NCBI GenBank assembly: GCA_964504195.1
Contig: CAZDDI010000039.1
Coordinates: 1-40,716, forward strand
DNA: 40,716 nucleotides
Reading direction: 5' to 3'
Origin: CAZDDI01 sp964504195
GTDB taxonomy: Bacteria > Chloroflexota > Anaerolineae > B4-G1 > SLSP01
The position numbers and the translations under genes were made by a program. Of the stretch, positions 5,900-13,534 are shown in pieces. Position 1 is the first letter of the stretch. Every line of letters starts with the position of its first letter. The notes below the pieces were generated by a model. That model was given only the letters and a program-made list of their open reading frames with translations, made no database searches and was not told where the DNA came from.

Positions 5900-6217
5900 A
5901 TGAAGAGAATATATGTATTGGTTGGCGTACTTGTTGTGATGCTTGTTGTACTCAGTTCGTGTGGGACAACAACGGGCAGTATAAGTGGAAGAGTTGTGGA
6001 TGCTGATGGGGTACCAATCAAGTCCGCTACAGTTGAGGTCGCGGGCATATCGGTGCTAACTGATGAAGATGGCAACTATGAGGTTTCGGATGTGCCAGTA
6101 GGAGAGCACCGAATAACAGCAACGAAAACAGGTGTGGGCACACTTACTTCAGAGGTTACAGTGAGAGATGGTGTTACGACGCCGTTTGATATCGCGCTGA
6201 TGCCAGCAAATGAATAG
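5900..6217 (+). CDS. Cassette 2: small lipoprotein with a carboxypeptidase-regulatory-like fold
   Basis: A 105-residue protein from ATG 5900, with GGGGAGG just upstream; an ATG four codons earlier lies inside that site and is less likely. The signal peptide MKRIYVLVGVLVVMLVVLSS is followed by the lipobox cysteine at residue 21. The mature part, with GSISGRVVDADGVPIKSATV, then GNYEVSDVPVGEHRITATKT and a closing strand pair, matches the CarboxypepD_reg-like (transthyretin-like) beta-sandwich used as a stalk or binding domain in surface proteins. It is the only gene of the 542-bp cassette and lacks an evident promoter, as is usual for cassettes. Its ligand is unknown. Confidence 0.85.
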   Translation: MKRIYVLVGVLVVMLVVLSSCGTTTGSISGRVVDADGVPIKSATVEVAGISVLTDEDGNYEVSDVPVGEHRITATKTGVGTLTSEVTVRDGVTTPFDIALMPANE

Positions 6218-6257
6218 CCAGTTAGTGGTATAGAGTAGTTACATACCAAGTCGAGCC

Positions 6258-6389
6258 GCCTAACAAGGGCGTCAACCCGACCGCGCTGGCGCGCGTGCTA
6301 GCGGCGGCGAAACGCGCTTTGCAGCTAGATTTTTAGCGAAAGTGATTTCCACGCAGTCGGCGCGGCGGGTTACGCCCAGGTCGTTAGCC
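6258..6389 (+). other. attC site 2
   Basis: R'' box GCCTAAC (6258-6264) and R' box GTTAGCC (6383-6389), 132 bp. Inner arms GGGCGTCAACCCG and the complement of CGGGTTACGCCC pair with one extra base on the left. GCCGCCTAAC mirrors the start of cassette 2 at 5841-5850. Recombination is expected between G6383 and T6384. Confidence 0.95.
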
Positions 6390-6414
6390 TGCCTCGCGGT
6401 GAGATTGGGATATT

Positions 6415-7179
6415 ATGACACCATTGCTTCGAATAGCAGCATCGCAATTCCCTGTTTCCGGCAATATTGCTCGTAATGGACGATACATCCGGGTACAGAT
6501 GCAGGAAGCGGCGACGAGCGGGGTTCACGTGATTCACTTTCCTGAGACAGCCCTTTCAGGATATGGGCCGACACACATTGAATCGTTCAACAACTACGCT
6601 TGGAATCTTCTCGATTATCACACGCGGACCATTTGTGCACTCGCAGGATCACTCAATCTGTGGGTGATCTTAGGGTCAACACGCCAGATCGACGGCCAAT
6701 TGCCACGGAATTGTGTGCATGTGATTTCGAACACTGGCGTGATCGTTGGAAGTTATGACAAACAACGGCTATATCGTCGGGAAAAGGATTATTACAGCCC
6801 TGGGCATGAACCATTGGTCATCCACATCAACGGAGTGACGTGTGGGTTTTTGATCTGCTACGATAACTGCTATCCGGCCCTCTACGAGGTCTATCGAAAT
6901 AGGGGCGTGAGGCTTCTGTTCCATTCCTTTCATAATGCAGGCAATCGTCACGTCACCAGTATCAAAGATCTGATGCGTGCCATACTCATCGTCCGTGCGG
7001 CTGATCATCAGATGTGGATTTCTGCCAGTAACTCATCAACCCGCTATTCGCCGTTATCAGCGTGTATCGTGCGGCCAGACGGATCGATGGTCAAATCACG
7101 GCGGCATGTTGCCGGTATGGTCATCGAGGATTACCCGAATGTTGAGTTGGGGTGGACGTATGACAATCGAACAATCTAG
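6415..7179 (+). CDS. Cassette 3: nitrilase-superfamily carbon-nitrogen hydrolase
   Basis: A 254-residue protein. Visible catalytic residues are Glu44 (HFPETALSGYG), Lys116 (GSYDKQRLYRREK) and Cys148 (CGFLICYDNCYPALY), the Glu-Lys-Cys triad of carbon-nitrogen hydrolases. The fold appears complete from the first strand (LRIAASQFPVSGNI) to the last (SACIVRPDGSMVKSR). The family hydrolyses amides, nitriles or N-carbamoyl compounds, and the substrate cannot be told from the sequence. The start at ATG 6415 has a weak GA-rich site upstream. The gene begins 31 bp after the cassette boundary and ends 117 bp before its attC. A full metabolic enzyme as a cassette cargo suggests the array is still a source of functions. 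Confidence 0.9.
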   Translation: MTPLLRIAASQFPVSGNIARNGRYIRVQMQEAATSGVHVIHFPETALSGYGPTHIESFNNYAWNLLDYHTRTICALAGSLNLWVILGSTRQIDGQLPRNCVHVISNTGVIVGSYDKQRLYRREKDYYSPGHEPLVIHINGVTCGFLICYDNCYPALYEVYRNRGVRLLFHSFHNAGNRHVTSIKDLMRAILIVRAADHQMWISASNSSTRYSPLSACIVRPDGSMVKSRRHVAGMVIEDYPNVELGWTYDNRTI

Positions 7180-7296
7180 CAACCAGAGAGCCTCTATCTT
7201 TCCTTGTTCCAATGTCCAGAACCTATACACAGAGGGTTTGGCTAACACTTCAGAGGATACCCTTGATAATTCTATCAGGATAAAATGTTAGGGGCA

Positions 7297-7425
7297 GGCT
7301 AACACTGCATGCACCCGACCGCCCATACGCCGCGAGTTCCAAGGCTACTTTCGCGTGGTCATCGCTCTTCGGGGCGCGAGCGCCGTTCGTCGCAGCCTGG
7401 GCGGCGGGTGATGCTTACGTTAGCC
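7297..7425 (+). other. attC site 3
   Basis: R'' box GGCTAAC (7297-7303) and R' box GTTAGCC (7419-7425), 129 bp. GCATGCACCCG on the left pairs with the complement of CGGGTGATGC on the right, with one extra left base. GGCAGGCTAAC mirrors the start of cassette 3 at 6383-6393. It is the last attC found; no further cassette follows. Confidence 0.95.
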
Positions 7426-7442
7426 CCTCCACACCAAAGCAC

Positions 7443-7639
7443 ACCCCCTATTCCCTGCCGCCAGAGAATAGGGGGTTTCCTTTGTCTCTCTTCACGCCTC
7501 TCCAACCACCGCTTGAGTGGATTCCCCTGGTACTTCCACTCGGCGCGGCGGAGCTGCCACGTCCCGACGCTGCCGTAGAGCGATGAAGCGTACGCCGAAG
7601 ACGCGCGGCCAGCGTCGCCAGTGCCGTGCTTTTGCGGTA
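7443..7639 (-). repeat. Hairpin plus MalT-like fragment duplicated across the array
   Basis: The hairpin ACCCCCTATTC / GAATAGGGGGT (7443-7476) and the segment 7508-7639 repeat the hairpin at 4221-4260 and the sequence at 4326-4448, in the same order and orientation. On the minus strand the second part encodes KSTALA followed by the same Arg/Ser-rich out-of-frame tail as the 4293-4586 pseudogene, but without the upstream P-loop half. The cassette array is thus framed by direct copies of the same decayed DNA. Confidence 0.75.
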
Positions 7640-7685
7640 AATGCACCTGGTACATTTACTGCCCGTTTTGTTTGTGCTGTTTGAG

Positions 7686-8345
7686 CTATTCTCTCCCGAA
7701 GGGGTGAATATCAGTAATAGTAATGAACGGCGAAGCCATGTCAGTTTTGCCATCATCACCAGCGTAGGTCAGGCCTTGATCGCGGGGGCTAAGATAAATC
7801 TCGATCAATGGGTCGGCGGCATCCAGAGCCAGGTCTTTTCCGTTGAGCCGCTCCATTGCTGCCTGATCAACCGCATCAAAGTTCACCCAGAGGGTAAAAG
7901 GCGCCTGGCGCGTTGGCTCGTCCAAAAATGCTCCCAGTGACCCGCCCATAGTGAACAACCCGACGCCGGTTGTGCGGCCCCGGAGCTGAATCCCCATGAC
8001 TGTGCGCCGCAAATCCACTTCTGCGGTGGGGGAGAAGTGTAAGGCCAGCGCGTATGTTTCCCCGTTGGGATGCAGGCTGTAACGCTCCAATATCACATCT
8101 TCAACTTGCAATCCGATAGTCTCACTTGCCACGGATTGCCGGATGTCAGTGCCTGCGGGGGCTTGAGCCGAGATTCCTACTGCGAAGATTTTTTCTGGCC
8201 GTTCTATTATTTGCACTTCGCTGCTGCTAAAGTCAACGCCATTATGCGCGCGCGCATTGCTGTAGATCGTGATTGCAATGGCTCCGCCAAATATCACGCA
8301 TGCCAGCGCAATCCACACTATTTGAGAGAACTTATTCTTGGACAC
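7686..8345 (-). CDS. Membrane-anchored protein of unknown function
   Basis: A 219-residue protein starting at GTG 8345, with GGAGG six bases upstream. One N-terminal membrane segment (QIVWIALACVIFGGAIAITI) follows a short cytoplasmic tail. The rest would be extracytoplasmic: a beta-rich region with LEDVILERYSLHPNGE-like strands (VEDVILERYSLHPNGETYAL) and a C-terminal part ending ITITDIHPFGRE. No family is recognised. It has its own promoter and is divergent from the ABC exporter at 8560. It lies next to the edge of the accessory region but has the base composition of the core genes. Confidence 0.75.
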   Translation of the reverse strand: MSKNKFSQIVWIALACVIFGGAIAITIYSNARAHNGVDFSSSEVQIIERPEKIFAVGISAQAPAGTDIRQSVASETIGLQVEDVILERYSLHPNGETYALALHFSPTAEVDLRRTVMGIQLRGRTTGVGLFTMGGSLGAFLDEPTRQAPFTLWVNFDAVDQAAMERLNGKDLALDAADPLIEIYLSPRDQGLTYAGDDGKTDMASPFITITDIHPFGRE

Positions 8346-8401
8346 GGGTTGCCTCCTTTTCGTTTAGATTGAAACTCGACCTTACTTCCAACAGCAGGGT
8401 T

Positions 8402-8430
8402 ATTATAATGCTCTTTTTGGGAGGCAACAA
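8402..8430 (-). promoter_or_regulatory. Promoter of the membrane-anchored protein gene
   Basis: On the minus strand, TTGTTG (8430-8425), a 17-bp spacer and a perfect TATAAT (8407-8402). The expected start near 8395 leaves a leader of about 50 nt. Confidence 0.6.
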
Positions 8431-8499
8431 CTAATCTAAAATGTTTCATTTGTTATCCGCGCGTTTCTGATAGCCAACATTGCCAATTTGTTTTGAGGC

Positions 8500-8528
8500 T
8501 TGATAATCCGGCGATTTGTGCCAGAATA
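8500..8528 (+). promoter_or_regulatory. Possible promoter of the first ABC exporter operon
   Basis: TTGATA (8500-8505), a 17-bp spacer and AGAATA (8523-8528). The -10 is weak. AAAAGGAG just before the ATG at 8560 is a good ribosome binding site. Confidence 0.4.
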
Positions 8529-8559
8529 GGCTCTGGGAAATCGGGAAAAGGAGCTATCT

Positions 8560-9423
8560 ATGACGCAACCGGCGATTCTCGTTGAAGATTTGACGTACAG
8601 CTACGGCCAAAATCTGGCTGTGGATCACATCAACTTTTGTATGGATGAAGGGGAAATTCTGGGCTTTCTAGGGCCGAACGGCGCGGGCAAATCCACCACG
8701 GTGAAGATGCTCACGGGGCAGCTGCGCCCGCAAGCTGGCCGCGCCACGCTGCTGGGCCTGGATGTGGCCCGGCAGCCCAAGCAGGTGCAGGCGCAGATCG
8801 GCATCTGTTTCGAGGTCACTAACCTGTATGAAGAGATGAGCGGTGTGGAGAATCTCACGCTCTTCGCTCGCCTCTTCGGCGCGCGGGATTTCGACGCGGG
8901 CGCGTTGCTCAAGCGCGTGGGCCTCGATGGGCGCGGCACGGACAAGGTCGAGCGGTACTCGAAGGGGATGAAGCAGCGGTTGATGATTGCGCGCGCGCTG
9001 GTGAACCATCCCAAAATTCTGTTCCTCGATGAACCCACCGAGGGCCTCGATCCCACGTCGGCGCAGGCGATCCGCGCGCTGATTCTGGAGGAGCGTGAAC
9101 GCGGCGCGACCATCTTCCTCACCACGCACGATATGCACGAAGCGGACATCCTCTGTAACCGGGTGGCCTTTATCGAGCGTGGCAAAATTGTGGCGCTGGA
9201 TACGCCGCACGCGCTCAAGCAGGCGCATGGCAAGCGCATGGTGCGCGCCCAGATCGCCCGGCCTGATGGCGGCCTGGAGGTGCGCGAAATCCTTCTCGAC
9301 CGCCCGGAGACGGCTGAGGAAATCCAAAAGATGTTCGCGGGCGAGCAAGTGATCACGCTGCACAGTACCGAAGCCACGTTGGAGGATATCTTCGTGCGCA
9401 TCACGGGGCGAGGGCTGGCATGA
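8560..9423 (+). CDS. ABC-2-type exporter ATP-binding protein
   Basis: A 287-residue cytoplasmic ATPase. Walker A GPNGAGKST is at residues 38-46, the signature YSKGMKQR at 133-140, Walker B ILFLDEP at 153-159, and the switch histidine at 190 (TTHDMHEAD). The C-terminal 80 residues (AHGKRMVRAQIARPDGGLEV and onward) are the extension seen in CcmA/DrrA-like exporters. It overlaps the following permease by 4 bp (ATGA) and forms an operon with two permeases and a kinase. Substrate unknown; drug, lipid or peptide export is typical of the class. Confidence 0.95.
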   Translation: MTQPAILVEDLTYSYGQNLAVDHINFCMDEGEILGFLGPNGAGKSTTVKMLTGQLRPQAGRATLLGLDVARQPKQVQAQIGICFEVTNLYEEMSGVENLTLFARLFGARDFDAGALLKRVGLDGRGTDKVERYSKGMKQRLMIARALVNHPKILFLDEPTEGLDPTSAQAIRALILEERERGATIFLTTHDMHEADILCNRVAFIERGKIVALDTPHALKQAHGKRMVRAQIARPDGGLEVREILLDRPETAEEIQKMFAGEQVITLHSTEATLEDIFVRITGRGLA

Positions 9424-10478
9424 ACGCGCGGATGTTGCTCGCGCTGCTGCGCAAAGATCTCAAAGTCTACTTTGCCAATCGCTTTTTTGCGCTGGTGACG
9501 GTGCTGGGGCTGGTGGCGTATACCATCATGTTCTTCCTGCTGCCCACGACGGTAGATGAGACGCTGGAACTGGGTATCTACATGGCGCAGATGCCGCCCG
9601 CGCTGGAAGCGTTGCTGGCCGATGAGGAAGTGGTCTTCTACCGCGCTGAGTCTGAGGCCGCGCTCCGGCAGGCGGTGCTGGATGGCGAGATTCCGGCGGG
9701 CTATGCGTTCCCCGATGACACGCTGGCGCGGTTGCGTGCGGGGGAGCGCCTGCCGGTGACATTGTACCTCTCGCCGGAGCTGCCGCCGGACTTCGATGGC
9801 ATCTACGCGATGGTGTTGGACGAGTTCGGTTTTGCGCTGAGTGGGCAAACGCTCGACATCGCAGCGACGGAGGTCACGCTAGGGCCGGATATGGCCGGGC
9901 AGCAGATCGCCCCCCGCCAGCGGATGCTGCCCCTGCTTACGGTCTTTATCCTGATGATAGAGTGCCTGGGGCTGGCGAGCCTCATCAGCACGGAGATCGA
10001 AAGCGGCACGCTGCGCGCCTTGCTGGTGACGCCGCTCACGCTGGGTGGCCTGTTCGCGGCCAAAGGGATTTTCGGGACGGGGTTCGCCTTCGCGCAGGCC
10101 AGTCTGCTGATGTTGATTACCGGCGGGTTTCGCACACAGCCGGTGTTGATCGCAACGGCGCTGCTGCTGGGCGCGGTGATGGTCACGGGCGTGGCGTTCC
10201 TCATCGCCTCGGTGGGCAAGGATCTGATGTCCGTGATGGGGTGGGGCGTTCTGGGGATGCTGCTGCTCGCGCTGCCTTCGTTCAGTGTGCTGATCCCCGG
10301 CCTGACAACCCAGTGGGTCAAGGCGATTCCTTCATACTACTTGGTGGATACCGTCTACCGGGTGATGAATCACGCCGCCGGGTGGGGGGATGTGATCGGG
10401 AATCTGCTCGCGCTCGTGGTCGCGGCGGCGGTCTTGATGGCCGCCGGGATTGCAGTGCTCCAACGTAAATTCCGATAG
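9420..10478 (+). CDS. ABC-2-type permease, subunit 1
   Basis: A 352-residue membrane protein. One N-terminal membrane segment (about 21-42) is followed by an extracytoplasmic domain of some 130 residues, then five or six membrane segments from about residue 165 to the end. The segment IECLGLASLISTEIESGTLRALLVTPLTLGGLFAAKGI (cited here in pieces: STEIESGTLRALLVTPL) is the conserved cytoplasmic coupling region of ABC-2 permeases. It is encoded in an ATGA overlap with the ATPase and probably dimerises with the next permease. Confidence 0.9.
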   Translation: MNARMLLALLRKDLKVYFANRFFALVTVLGLVAYTIMFFLLPTTVDETLELGIYMAQMPPALEALLADEEVVFYRAESEAALRQAVLDGEIPAGYAFPDDTLARLRAGERLPVTLYLSPELPPDFDGIYAMVLDEFGFALSGQTLDIAATEVTLGPDMAGQQIAPRQRMLPLLTVFILMIECLGLASLISTEIESGTLRALLVTPLTLGGLFAAKGIFGTGFAFAQASLLMLITGGFRTQPVLIATALLLGAVMVTGVAFLIASVGKDLMSVMGWGVLGMLLLALPSFSVLIPGLTTQWVKAIPSYYLVDTVYRVMNHAAGWGDVIGNLLALVVAAAVLMAAGIAVLQRKFR

Positions 10479-10488
10479 ACCTTCGGAT

Positions 10489-10559
10489 TTCACCACAGAG
10501 ACGCAGAGGGAACAGAGAAATCAAAAAAATCTCTGTGTTCTCTGCGCCTCCGTGGTGAA
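10489..10559 (+). repeat. Long palindrome between the two permease genes
   Basis: TTCACCACAGAGACGCAGAG pairs with CTCTGCGCCTCCGTGGTGAA with few mismatches, and the inner part continues AGAGA / TCTCT around an A-rich centre. This CACAGAG-type hairpin is a frequent intergenic repeat in environmental bacteria. It may reduce expression of the distal genes or protect the mRNA. Confidence 0.75.
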
Positions 10560-10585
10560 TCTTCTGTTGTTAGCAGGAGTGTACC

Positions 10586-11647
10586 ATGAATCTTAAACGC
10601 ATCGCTGTATTGCTGTTCAAAGAATTAGGGCAAGGCCCTAAGAATTTCATGTTCATCTTCGCCGTAGTTGTGCCGCTGGTGATGACGGCGGTGCTCACAT
10701 TGCTCTTCGGCGCGCTCTTTTCCGGTCAACCGCGCCTGGGGCTGGCCGATGCCGGCGCTTCGCGGGTGACGCAAGCCGCGCTGGCACTGGACGCGCTCGT
10801 GGTGAAGACCTATTCCACCGAGGCCGCGCTCAAAGCCGCCGCTGAATCTGGCGCGGTGGATGTGGGGCTGGTGCTGCCTGCGAACTTCGATGCGCAAATC
10901 ACCAGCGGCGGCACGGCGGCGTTGACGGTGTACGTCTGGGGCGAGAGCCTCATCAAGCATCGCGCTGCCATCGTTGCGGCGGTGGCCGTGTGGCTGCGCG
11001 ACATCGCCGGGCAGACCTCGCCCGTAGACATCACCAGCGTCGTGCTGGGCGAAGCCTCCACCCTGCCCTGGGAGCAACGGCTGCTGCCCTTCGTCGTGCT
11101 GATGAGCATCATGCTGGGCGGCACGATGCTGCCGGCGTCATCCCTGGTGCTGGAGAAGCAGAAGCGCACGCTCACCGCGCTCGCCGTCACACCGGCTACG
11201 ATGAGCGAAATCTACGTCGCCAAAGGCGTGATGGGCGTGTTGATTAGCGTGTTCATGGGATGGCTCACCCTGGCCCTGAATCGGGCTTTTGGCGGTGAAC
11301 CGCTCTTGCTCGTCGGCGTGCTGGCGTTGGGGGCCGCCTTCGCAGCGGAGTTTGGGGTGCTGCTGGGGATACTCGTCAAAGACATCAACACGCTCTTTGC
11401 CACCATCAAATCTGTGGGCATTTTGCTCTACGCGCCCGCGTTGATTAGCATGTTCCCGGAAGTCCCGCAGTGGATCGGGCAGCTGTTCCCCACCTACTAC
11501 ATCATCCAGCCGGTGACGGACATCGCCCAGAAAGGCGCGGGCTTGAGCGACGTTGCCGGTATGTTGGCGATTTTGGTCGCGCTGATGCTGCTGCTCGGCG
11601 CGGGGCTGGGCGTGCTTACGCGCCGGATGCAGCGGGTGGAGGGGTAG
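10586..11647 (+). CDS. ABC-2-type permease, subunit 2
   Basis: A 353-residue protein of the same build as its neighbour: membrane segment at about residues 22-45, extracytoplasmic domain to about 165, then a block of five or six membrane segments. The coupling motif is LVLEKQKRTLTALAVTPAT. GCAGGAG lies upstream of the ATG. It most likely forms a heterodimer with subunit 1 on the ATPase dimer. Confidence 0.9.
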   Translation: MNLKRIAVLLFKELGQGPKNFMFIFAVVVPLVMTAVLTLLFGALFSGQPRLGLADAGASRVTQAALALDALVVKTYSTEAALKAAAESGAVDVGLVLPANFDAQITSGGTAALTVYVWGESLIKHRAAIVAAVAVWLRDIAGQTSPVDITSVVLGEASTLPWEQRLLPFVVLMSIMLGGTMLPASSLVLEKQKRTLTALAVTPATMSEIYVAKGVMGVLISVFMGWLTLALNRAFGGEPLLLVGVLALGAAFAAEFGVLLGILVKDINTLFATIKSVGILLYAPALISMFPEVPQWIGQLFPTYYIIQPVTDIAQKGAGLSDVAGMLAILVALMLLLGAGLGVLTRRMQRVEG

Positions 11648-11671
11648 TGAAGTGCAAATCAGGAGCCTATC

Positions 11672-12508
11672 ATGAACACAATTGGCCGTTACGAAATCAT
11701 CCAGGAGTTGGGGCAGGGGGGCATGGCAACGGTCTTTCTGGCGCATGATCCTTATATGCGCCGCCAGGTGGCGCTCAAAGTGCTCTCGTACAGCCTGGCA
11801 GCGGATGATTTGCACCAGGAATACTTCCAGCGGGAGGCTGAAGCCATCGCCGCCCTGGAAGCCCCCACCATTGCGCCGATATTCGATTTTGGCTGGTATG
11901 GCGCGCAACCCTATTTCGTCATGCGTTACATGGCGGGCGGTTCGTTGGAGGATAAATTGCGCGCCGGGCCGCTGGCGCTACCCGAACTGGCGCATATCAT
12001 CGAGCGGGTCGCGGCGGGGTTGGATGTGGCCCACAAGCGCGGCATCGTTCATCGGGATGTCAAGCCGTCCAATATCCTCTTTGATGCCGATGGCGAGGCG
12101 TACCTTGCCGATTTTGGGCTGGCGAAGTTTCTGGAACGCACGGTGGAAGAGGATGGCGAGTCCGGGCTGCTGGTAGGTACGCCTGAATATATGAGTCCAG
12201 AGCAGGTGCGCGCCGAGGCGATAGATGGGCGTAGCGATGTTTACGCGCTGGGGGTGGTGCTGTATTATGCACTGGCGCGGTGTCTGCCGTATCAGGCGCA
12301 TTCTTCCCTGACCACCGCGCGGGCGCATCTCACCGAGCCGGTGCCGGACATCTCACTGGTGCGGCCCGATTTGCGCCCGGTGTGGCGGGAGATCATCAGC
12401 CAGGCGCTGGCGAAAGACCCCGCGACGCGGTATGCAACTGCCGGTGAGTTAGCCACGGAAATCCGCGAAGCTGCCAGCGGACGTTGGTATCTGCGGAAGC
12501 TGATTTGA
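11672..12508 (+). CDS. Ser/Thr protein kinase, PknB/Hanks type, kinase domain only
   Basis: A 278-residue kinase. Glycine loop GQGGMATVFLAHD is at residues 14-26, catalytic Lys36 (VALKVL), HRDVKPSNILF with Asp129, DFG with Asp147, and GTPEYMSPEQ in the activation segment. Unlike many PknB proteins it ends right after the kinase domain, with no transmembrane helix or PASTA repeats, so it is soluble. GGAG is just upstream of the ATG. It begins 24 bp after the permease gene and is probably co-transcribed, which suggests it phosphorylates the exporter or responds to its substrate. That link is inference. Confidence 0.92.
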   Translation: MNTIGRYEIIQELGQGGMATVFLAHDPYMRRQVALKVLSYSLAADDLHQEYFQREAEAIAALEAPTIAPIFDFGWYGAQPYFVMRYMAGGSLEDKLRAGPLALPELAHIIERVAAGLDVAHKRGIVHRDVKPSNILFDADGEAYLADFGLAKFLERTVEEDGESGLLVGTPEYMSPEQVRAEAIDGRSDVYALGVVLYYALARCLPYQAHSSLTTARAHLTEPVPDISLVRPDLRPVWREIISQALAKDPATRYATAGELATEIREAASGRWYLRKLI

Positions 12509-12550
12509 GGAGACTGGCAATTAAGAGCCAATGTATTAAGTTTAGGGTAT

Positions 12551-12645
12551 AGACCTGGCAGGTTTCCAGGCCTTGAGTCTACAAAACGTCGTTATTCACC
12601 GGTAAAATACTACCCACCCCAATTTTTGCGAAACCTGCCGGGTCT
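12551..12645. repeat. MITE-like element with 16-bp terminal inverted repeats, copy A
   Basis: Ends AGACCTGGCAGGTTTC (12551-12566) and GAAACCTGCCGGGTCT (12630-12645) are inverted with one mismatch. The 95-bp sequence is repeated at 26601-26695 with the same length and few substitutions. Flanking sequence GTTTAGGGYAT is also shared, so the full repeat is slightly longer. The rest of the 12509-12788 gap shows nothing else. Confidence 0.85.
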
Positions 12646-12788
12646 TAATTTAATGACATTGAATCAAGAGCATGGTCAGAGAGATGCCAGTGAATGCACT
12701 TCCCGGGTGTTTTTGTGACTTTTTGGGGCAGGCCTTACTTGTTATTGTGAACTGTCCCGTATTATAAAAAGCCAAACCTGTTGTCTTA

Positions 12789-13526
12789 TTATTCCTTCGC
12801 TACTTTATCGAAACAGCGTAGGAGTAGCCAGAGCAAAAGTGCCTGGTATGTCAGCCCTACTGTCGCGTAGACCCACACAAGTGGATCGCTCTCTTGGAAC
12901 GCCCAGAAGACTTTGACCGGCCAGTAGGTGGGGGCAAGGCCGAACAGTAGTTGCCATGGCCCGTGGACGAAGTATGCAATTAGCGGTGGCAGTAGGATTA
13001 CGCCGTTGCCCTTCATGATGGCGAAGCCTTGCACTTTGTTTTCGGCCAGCACCGCGAGTGCGACGGCCAACAGCGGCGCAAATGGCGCGGCGACGATGCT
13101 GACCACCAGCAATGCGCCAAACCCCAGTGAGACCAGCCCCGTGAGCGGCAAGATCGTGATTGCCAGCAAGATACTGATGATAACTGGCATGGTGATGCGA
13201 TAGGCAAGATAGCCGCGCAATGCAAGCGGTGTAACCTGGAGTGCCAGCAGTGTGCGTGCGTCGCGCTCATCTAATAGCAGAAAGCCGATCACGGCCCCAA
13301 ATAGAAGCGGTAGTATCATGATCAACAGACTGGCTAGCAAGGGATAGTATGCTGTGATATCGAAGCCGGTCAGCATTGAAATCCGCTCCCCCAGGAATGG
13401 GATTAGCCAGCGCACGCCGGCCACCATCAAAATCGGTACGGCTATTATGCCCCGCAGTAACGAATCACGTCGCACACTACGTATATCAATTGGGCCTAAG
13501 GCTTGCACTATTTGAATTGCGTTCAT
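12789..13526 (-). CDS. ABC-type permease, subunit 2 of the TetR-linked exporter
   Basis: A 245-residue integral membrane protein with about six membrane segments (for example LLRGIIAVPILMVAGVRWLI and ITMPVIISILLAITILPLTG). Unlike the permeases at 9420 and 10586 it lacks a large extracytoplasmic domain. The fluoroquinolone-export or ABC-2 half-permease type fits. It starts 8 bp after the stop of the upstream permease, so it is in the same operon. Substrate unknown. Confidence 0.85.
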   Translation of the reverse strand: MNAIQIVQALGPIDIRSVRRDSLLRGIIAVPILMVAGVRWLIPFLGERISMLTGFDITAYYPLLASLLIMILPLLFGAVIGFLLLDERDARTLLALQVTPLALRGYLAYRITMPVIISILLAITILPLTGLVSLGFGALLVVSIVAAPFAPLLAVALAVLAENKVQGFAIMKGNGVILLPPLIAYFVHGPWQLLFGLAPTYWPVKVFWAFQESDPLVWVYATVGLTYQALLLWLLLRCFDKVAKE

Positions 13527-13534
13527 CTTTCCTC

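Larger units (their letters stand above)
4929..7419 (+). mobile_element. Integron gene-cassette array, three cassettes, no integrase
   Basis: Cassettes run 4929-5841 (913 bp), 5842-6383 (542 bp) and 6384-7419 (1036 bp). Each starts after the G of a GTTRRRY-type core and ends in its own attC. The start of each cassette is exactly complementary to the start of its own attC: GTTGGGCGGC with GCCGCCCAAC, GTTAGGCGGC with GCCGCCTAAC, GTTAGCCTGCC with GGCAGGCTAAC. This follows from excision as circles and is diagnostic. All genes are on the same strand, and each cassette ends in an attC. No tyrosine recombinase (IntI) is encoded on the contig, so the array fits the CALIN class or a truncated integron. 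Confidence 0.95.

Noticed and set aside
9526..9762. Short antisense frames in the exporter genes considered as small proteins
   Set aside because: They are Pro/Arg/Ala-rich shadows of GC-rich coding sequence with no start signals.
8625..9848. Antisense open frame of 407 codons
   Set aside because: It lies opposite the ABC ATPase and permease genes, has Arg-rich composition typical of antisense GC-rich frames, and no motif.
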